Shown here piece after piece: positions 8,339-10,657 of a stretch of DNA of 10,657 nucleotides; within the stretch, counting starts at the first letter, position 1, and every line of letters begins with the position of its first letter. Location of the stretch: NCBI GenBank assembly GCA_016193545.1, contig JACPSA010000154.1:1-10657 (forward strand), written 5' to 3'. A program made the position numbers and the translations under genes. The notes under the pieces are model-generated. The model was not told the DNA's origin. It searched no databases and worked only from the letters and a program-made list of their open reading frames with translations. Source of the DNA: Chloroflexota bacterium. Its GTDB lineage: Bacteria; Chloroflexota; Dehalococcoidia; Dehalococcoidales; UBA2162.

Positions 8339-9169
8339 ATGGCACTAAAGATATATCGTCCCACCTCTCCGGGCAGGCGGGGTATGACTGGCACTACCTT
8401 TGAGGAGATAACCAGAGACAAGCCAGAAAAATCTCTGCTCTTACCTCTAAGAAAGAGAGCCGGGCGCAACAGCCAGGGCAGGATAACTGTCCGTCACCGC
8501 GGCGGCGGGGCGAAACGGAGCCTCCGTATCATTGACTTCAAGCGGGATAAGGCTGACGTGCCGGGTAGAGTGGCAGCTATTGAGTATGACCCTAACCGTT
8601 CGGCACGTATCGCGCTTATTTATTATGTTGATGGGGAGAAGCGTTATATTCTGGCTCCCCAGGGGCTGAATGTTGGCGATATTGTCAAATCAGGCGGGGA
8701 TGCTGAGATAAAACCAGGGAATACTTTGCCCTTGAAGCAAATCCCCAGCGGCACATTAATCCATAATGTCGAGTTGCAGAAAGGGCGGGGTGGGCAGTTA
8801 GTGCGCAGTGCCGGGCTGGCAGCTCAAATTGTGGCCAAGGAAGGTGAATATGCCCTGGTCCGGTTACCGTCCGGTGAGGCGAGGCGTATCCACAGTGATT
8901 GTCTGGCGACCATTGGTCAGGTAGGTAATGCCGAGCACCAGGGTATCAAGTTGGGTAAAGCTGGCCGAAACCGTTGGATGGGCTGGAGGCCTACTGTGAG
9001 AGGGTCGGCGATGACTCCCCGTGACCATCCTCATGGTGGCGGAGAGGGCAGGAGTCCGATAGGTTTACCCGGGCCGAAAACGCCGTGGGGTAAACCGGCG
9101 CTGGGTTATAAGACTCGTCAACCTAAAGCTTCAGATAAAATGATTATTAAGCGCCGGGGGAGCAAGTAA
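8339..9169 (+). CDS. rplB: 50S ribosomal protein L2
   Basis: L2 is a highly conserved 50S protein needed for subunit association and peptidyl transferase assembly. Its 276 residues match the family. Seen: the start [37 protein letters not shown] at 52-70, the SH3-like core with [67 protein letters not shown] with the conserved His corresponding to the E. coli His229 region, and the basic tail ending MIIKRRGSK. Only ATG 8339 is possible, since in-frame TAG lies at 8333. The likely SD AGGAG (8321-8325) is 13 nt away, rather far; GAGG at 8335-8338 is too close. rpsS follows after 3 nt. Confidence 0.98.
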   Translation: MALKIYRPTSPGRRGMTGTTFEEITRDKPEKSLLLPLRKRAGRNSQGRITVRHRGGGAKRSLRIIDFKRDKADVPGRVAAIEYDPNRSARIALIYYVDGEKRYILAPQGLNVGDIVKSGGDAEIKPGNTLPLKQIPSGTLIHNVELQKGRGGQLVRSAGLAAQIVAKEGEYALVRLPSGEARRIHSDCLATIGQVGNAEHQGIKLGKAGRNRWMGWRPTVRGSAMTPRDHPHGGGEGRSPIGLPGPKTPWGKPALGYKTRQPKASDKMIIKRRGSK

Positions 9170-9172
9170 AAA

Positions 9173-9439
9173 ATGTCAAGGTCAACTAAAAAAGGACCAG
9201 CGCTTGATGCCAAGCTGGTGAAGAAAGTAGAGGCACTTAATCGGTCCGGGCAGAAAACGGTGATAAAAACCTGGTCTCGTTGGTCTACTATTATACCGGA
9301 AATGGTGGGTTTGACTATTGGTGTGCATGATGGGCGCCGGCATGTGCCTGTCTTTATTACTGAGAATATGGTGGGACATAAGTTAGGCGAGTTCGCCATC
9401 ACCAGGACCTTCAGGGGGCATTCCTCTAAGGCAGAATGA
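9173..9439 (+). CDS. rpsS: 30S ribosomal protein S19
   Basis: S19 is a 30S head protein that pairs with S13 and contacts the A-site and intersubunit bridges. It has 88 residues, slightly short but in range. The opening [19 protein letters not shown], the central [20 protein letters not shown] and [20 protein letters not shown] segments, and [13 protein letters not shown] near the end are all characteristic. The ATG lies 3 nt after the rplB stop, with GGGAG at 9158-9162 (10 nt away) inside the rplB end as the probable SD. Confidence 0.97.
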   Translation: MSRSTKKGPALDAKLVKKVEALNRSGQKTVIKTWSRWSTIIPEMVGLTIGVHDGRRHVPVFITENMVGHKLGEFAITRTFRGHSSKAE

Positions 9440-9460
9440 GCAGAAAGATAAAGAAGAAAA

Positions 9461-9799
9461 ATGGAAGTAAAAGCAGTAGCTAAAAATACCGGTGTAACCG
9501 CTTTTAAGGTGCGCCTGATGCTGGATATGGTGCGGGGCAAGAAGGTGACTGAAGCGTTGACTATGCTCCGGTTTACACCTTCGCCGACGGCCCGGATTGT
9601 GGCCAAGGTGATAAAATCAGCGGCAGCTAACGCTGAGAATGGATTCCAGCTGTCTTCTACGGATTTGAAGATTATTCGTATCTTCGCTGATGAAGCACCG
9701 GTCTTAAAGAGATTCCGCCCCAGGTCGCGGGGTCGGGTAAGCCCTATCCTGAAACGTTCCAGTCATATTACCGTTATTGTTGCGGAGCAGGAGAGTTAA
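9461..9799 (+). CDS. rplV: 50S ribosomal protein L22
   Basis: L22 is a 50S protein whose long beta-hairpin lines the exit tunnel at the constriction where macrolides bind. It has 112 residues, the usual size. Landmarks are [47 protein letters not shown] and the tunnel hairpin region [20 protein letters not shown], ending HITVIVAE. The start ATG comes 21 nt after rpsS with a weak purine-rich leader (AAAGAAGAAAA), so it probably relies on coupling. Its TAA shares an A with the ATG of rpsC. Confidence 0.97.
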   Translation: MEVKAVAKNTGVTAFKVRLMLDMVRGKKVTEALTMLRFTPSPTARIVAKVIKSAAANAENGFQLSSTDLKIIRIFADEAPVLKRFRPRSRGRVSPILKRSSHITVIVAEQES

Positions 9800-10657
9800 T
9801 GGGACATAAAGTTCACCCGATAGGTTTCAGGCTTGGCGTCATCCGTGATTGGCAGTCCAGGTGGTATGCCGATAAGCACTATGCTGATTTTTTGCACGAA
9901 GACCTGAAGCTGAGAAAGGCAATTCAGTCTAAGTATGGGGATGCGGCCGTCTCCCTGGTGGAGATTGAGCGTGAAGCGAATCAGGTGGCGGTAACGGTTC
10001 ATACCGCCCGGCCGGGTATCGTCATCGGCCGCGGCGGACAACGAGTCGATGAAACGAGGCGTGACCTTGAGCACCTTATTGGTAAGAAGGTTAAATTGAA
10101 CATTCAGGAAATTCAACAGCCTGAGCTTGATGCTTACCTGGTAGCCAAGTCAGTAGCCGAGCAGATTGAGCGCCGGATTGCTTACCGGAGAGCGATGAAG
10201 CAGGCGCTGCAACGTACTATACAGGCTGGCGCCAAGGGGATGAAAGTTAATTGCGCCGGTAGATTAGGCGGCGCTGAGATTGCGCGGCGCCTGAATATGC
10301 ATGAGGGCCAGGTACCATTGCATACACTGCGGGCTGATATCGATTATGGCTTTACTGAAGCGCGTACGGTGATGGGCCGTATCGGGGTGAAAGTCTGGAT
10401 ATATAAAGGTGAAGTTCTGCCGGAAGTTAAGGAAGAGGAGACAGAGGCGCAGCCATTAGCCGTAATCAGTACTGAGGCAGCACCGGCGGTAGCAGCGCCG
10501 GCGGTAGCAGTTACCGAGGTTAGTGCCGAGCCAGCACCGGCGGCAGTTGAGCCGGTGGCAAAGCCAGCGACCAGGCGACGGACCAAGGCGGCAGCGGCCA
10601 CTGAGGTCAGTACTGAAGCAGCGCCGGTGGCAGAGCCAGCGACCAGGCGACGGACCA
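9799..10657 (+). CDS. rpsC: 30S ribosomal protein S3 with long C-terminal tail (3' end outside window)
   Basis: S3 forms part of the mRNA entry site and its helicase activity. The visible 286 residues begin [17 protein letters not shown]. The type II KH domain spans about 39-107, with GRGG at 77-80. The C-terminal S3 domain includes [32 protein letters not shown] and [11 protein letters not shown] at 195-205. This is where a typical short S3 (about 210-235 residues) ends. Here at least 75 more residues follow from about 209, rich in Ala, Pro, Val, Glu and Thr, with two copies of PATRRRT at 256-262 and 280-286, and no stop before the window edge. AGGAG at 9789-9793 is 5 nt before the ATG, which overlaps the rplV stop as TAATG. 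The tail is probably disordered; the Arg-rich blocks could touch rRNA or mRNA (inference). Confidence 0.97.
   Translation, partial: MGHKVHPIGFRLGVIRDWQSRWYADKHYADFLHEDLKLRKAIQSKYGDAAVSLVEIEREANQVAVTVHTARPGIVIGRGGQRVDETRRDLEHLIGKKVKLNIQEIQQPELDAYLVAKSVAEQIERRIAYRRAMKQALQRTIQAGAKGMKVNCAGRLGGAEIARRLNMHEGQVPLHTLRADIDYGFTEARTVMGRIGVKVWIYKGEVLPEVKEEETEAQPLAVISTEAAPAVAAPAVAVTEVSAEPAPAAVEPVAKPATRRRTKAAAATEVSTEAAPVAEPATRRRT
10551..10657 (+). repeat. 72-nt period repeat within the rpsC 3' tail
   Basis: Bases 10551-10585 recur at 10623-10657 with one difference (10561 A, 10633 G, changing Lys to Glu). Both copies end with the codons for PATRRRT and the second is cut by the window edge. The period is 24 codons, so the reading frame is kept. 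A smaller 15-nt tandem (CCGGCGGTAGCAG at 10483 and 10498) encodes repeated APAVA upstream. The pattern fits in-frame tail growth by duplication. Confidence 0.85.

Noticed and set aside
9118..9606. 162-residue minus-strand frame
   Set aside because: It lies wholly across the rplB end, rpsS and rplV, which are certain genes, and has no family signature.
10344..10601. 85-residue minus-strand frame rich in Ala, Thr and Gly
   Set aside because: It is the reverse reading of the repetitive GC-rich rpsC tail. Its low complexity mirrors the Ala/Pro codons and it has no SD.
10483..10657. CRISPR-like or intergenic repeat array
   Set aside because: The repeats keep the rpsC frame, have only two copies each, and lack uniform spacers.

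Overview
The window is a housekeeping segment of a bacterial chromosome. It holds the 3' end of nadD, a small cupin gene, gyrB on the minus strand, and a long plus-strand run of translation genes: rpsL, rpsG, fusA, rpsJ, rplC, rplD, rplW, rplB, rpsS, rplV and rpsC. The window cuts rpsC at its 3' end. Shine-Dalgarno (SD) sites are mostly strong, GTG/TTG starts appear likely for gyrB and rpsL, and base composition looks near balanced by eye. The best organism guess is Chloroflexota, possibly Dehalococcoidia-like. This is an inference from three things: S12 carries the insertion also seen in Bacillus-type S12, the str and S10 operons are joined without tuf, and S3 has a long Ala/Pro/Glu/Arg tail. 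A search with GyrB or EF-G would settle it.

Positions 2-893: the end of nadD (NAD biosynthesis) is followed 28 nt later by a cupin-fold protein of unknown role with a strong SD, so the two are probably co-transcribed. The cupin gene converges on gyrB with only 41 nt between them and no visible intrinsic terminator.

Positions 935-3257: gyrB is read leftward and the ribosomal operon rightward from a shared 370-nt control region. Each side has a good sigma70-type promoter with an extended -10 element: 3005-3033 for gyrB and 3106-3134 for rpsL. The gyrB leader carries a 24-nt polypyrimidine tract. The best gyrB SD lies inside the annotated reading frame, which points to a downstream GTG start. 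The rpsL leader carries a perfect 9-bp hairpin just upstream of its SD.

Positions 3258-10657: the str genes (S12, S7, EF-G) run directly into the S10-operon genes (S10, L3, L4, L23, L2, S19, L22, S3). Spacing is tight: fusA/rpsJ overlap by 8 nt, rplD/rplW by 41 nt and rplV/rpsC by 1 nt. The only gaps that could hold control elements are 66 nt before rplC and 88 nt before rplB. The second gap contains a long imperfect hairpin. Together these genes build both ribosomal subunits and supply the translocase EF-G.

I found no mobile element, CRISPR array, RNA gene or defence-like system. The most unusual parts are the repetitive S3 tail, the divergent gyrB/rpsL control region with its leader structures, and a few substitutions at usually conserved positions (GyrB Tyr62, NadD Asp in the ISAT motif, the S10 loop).
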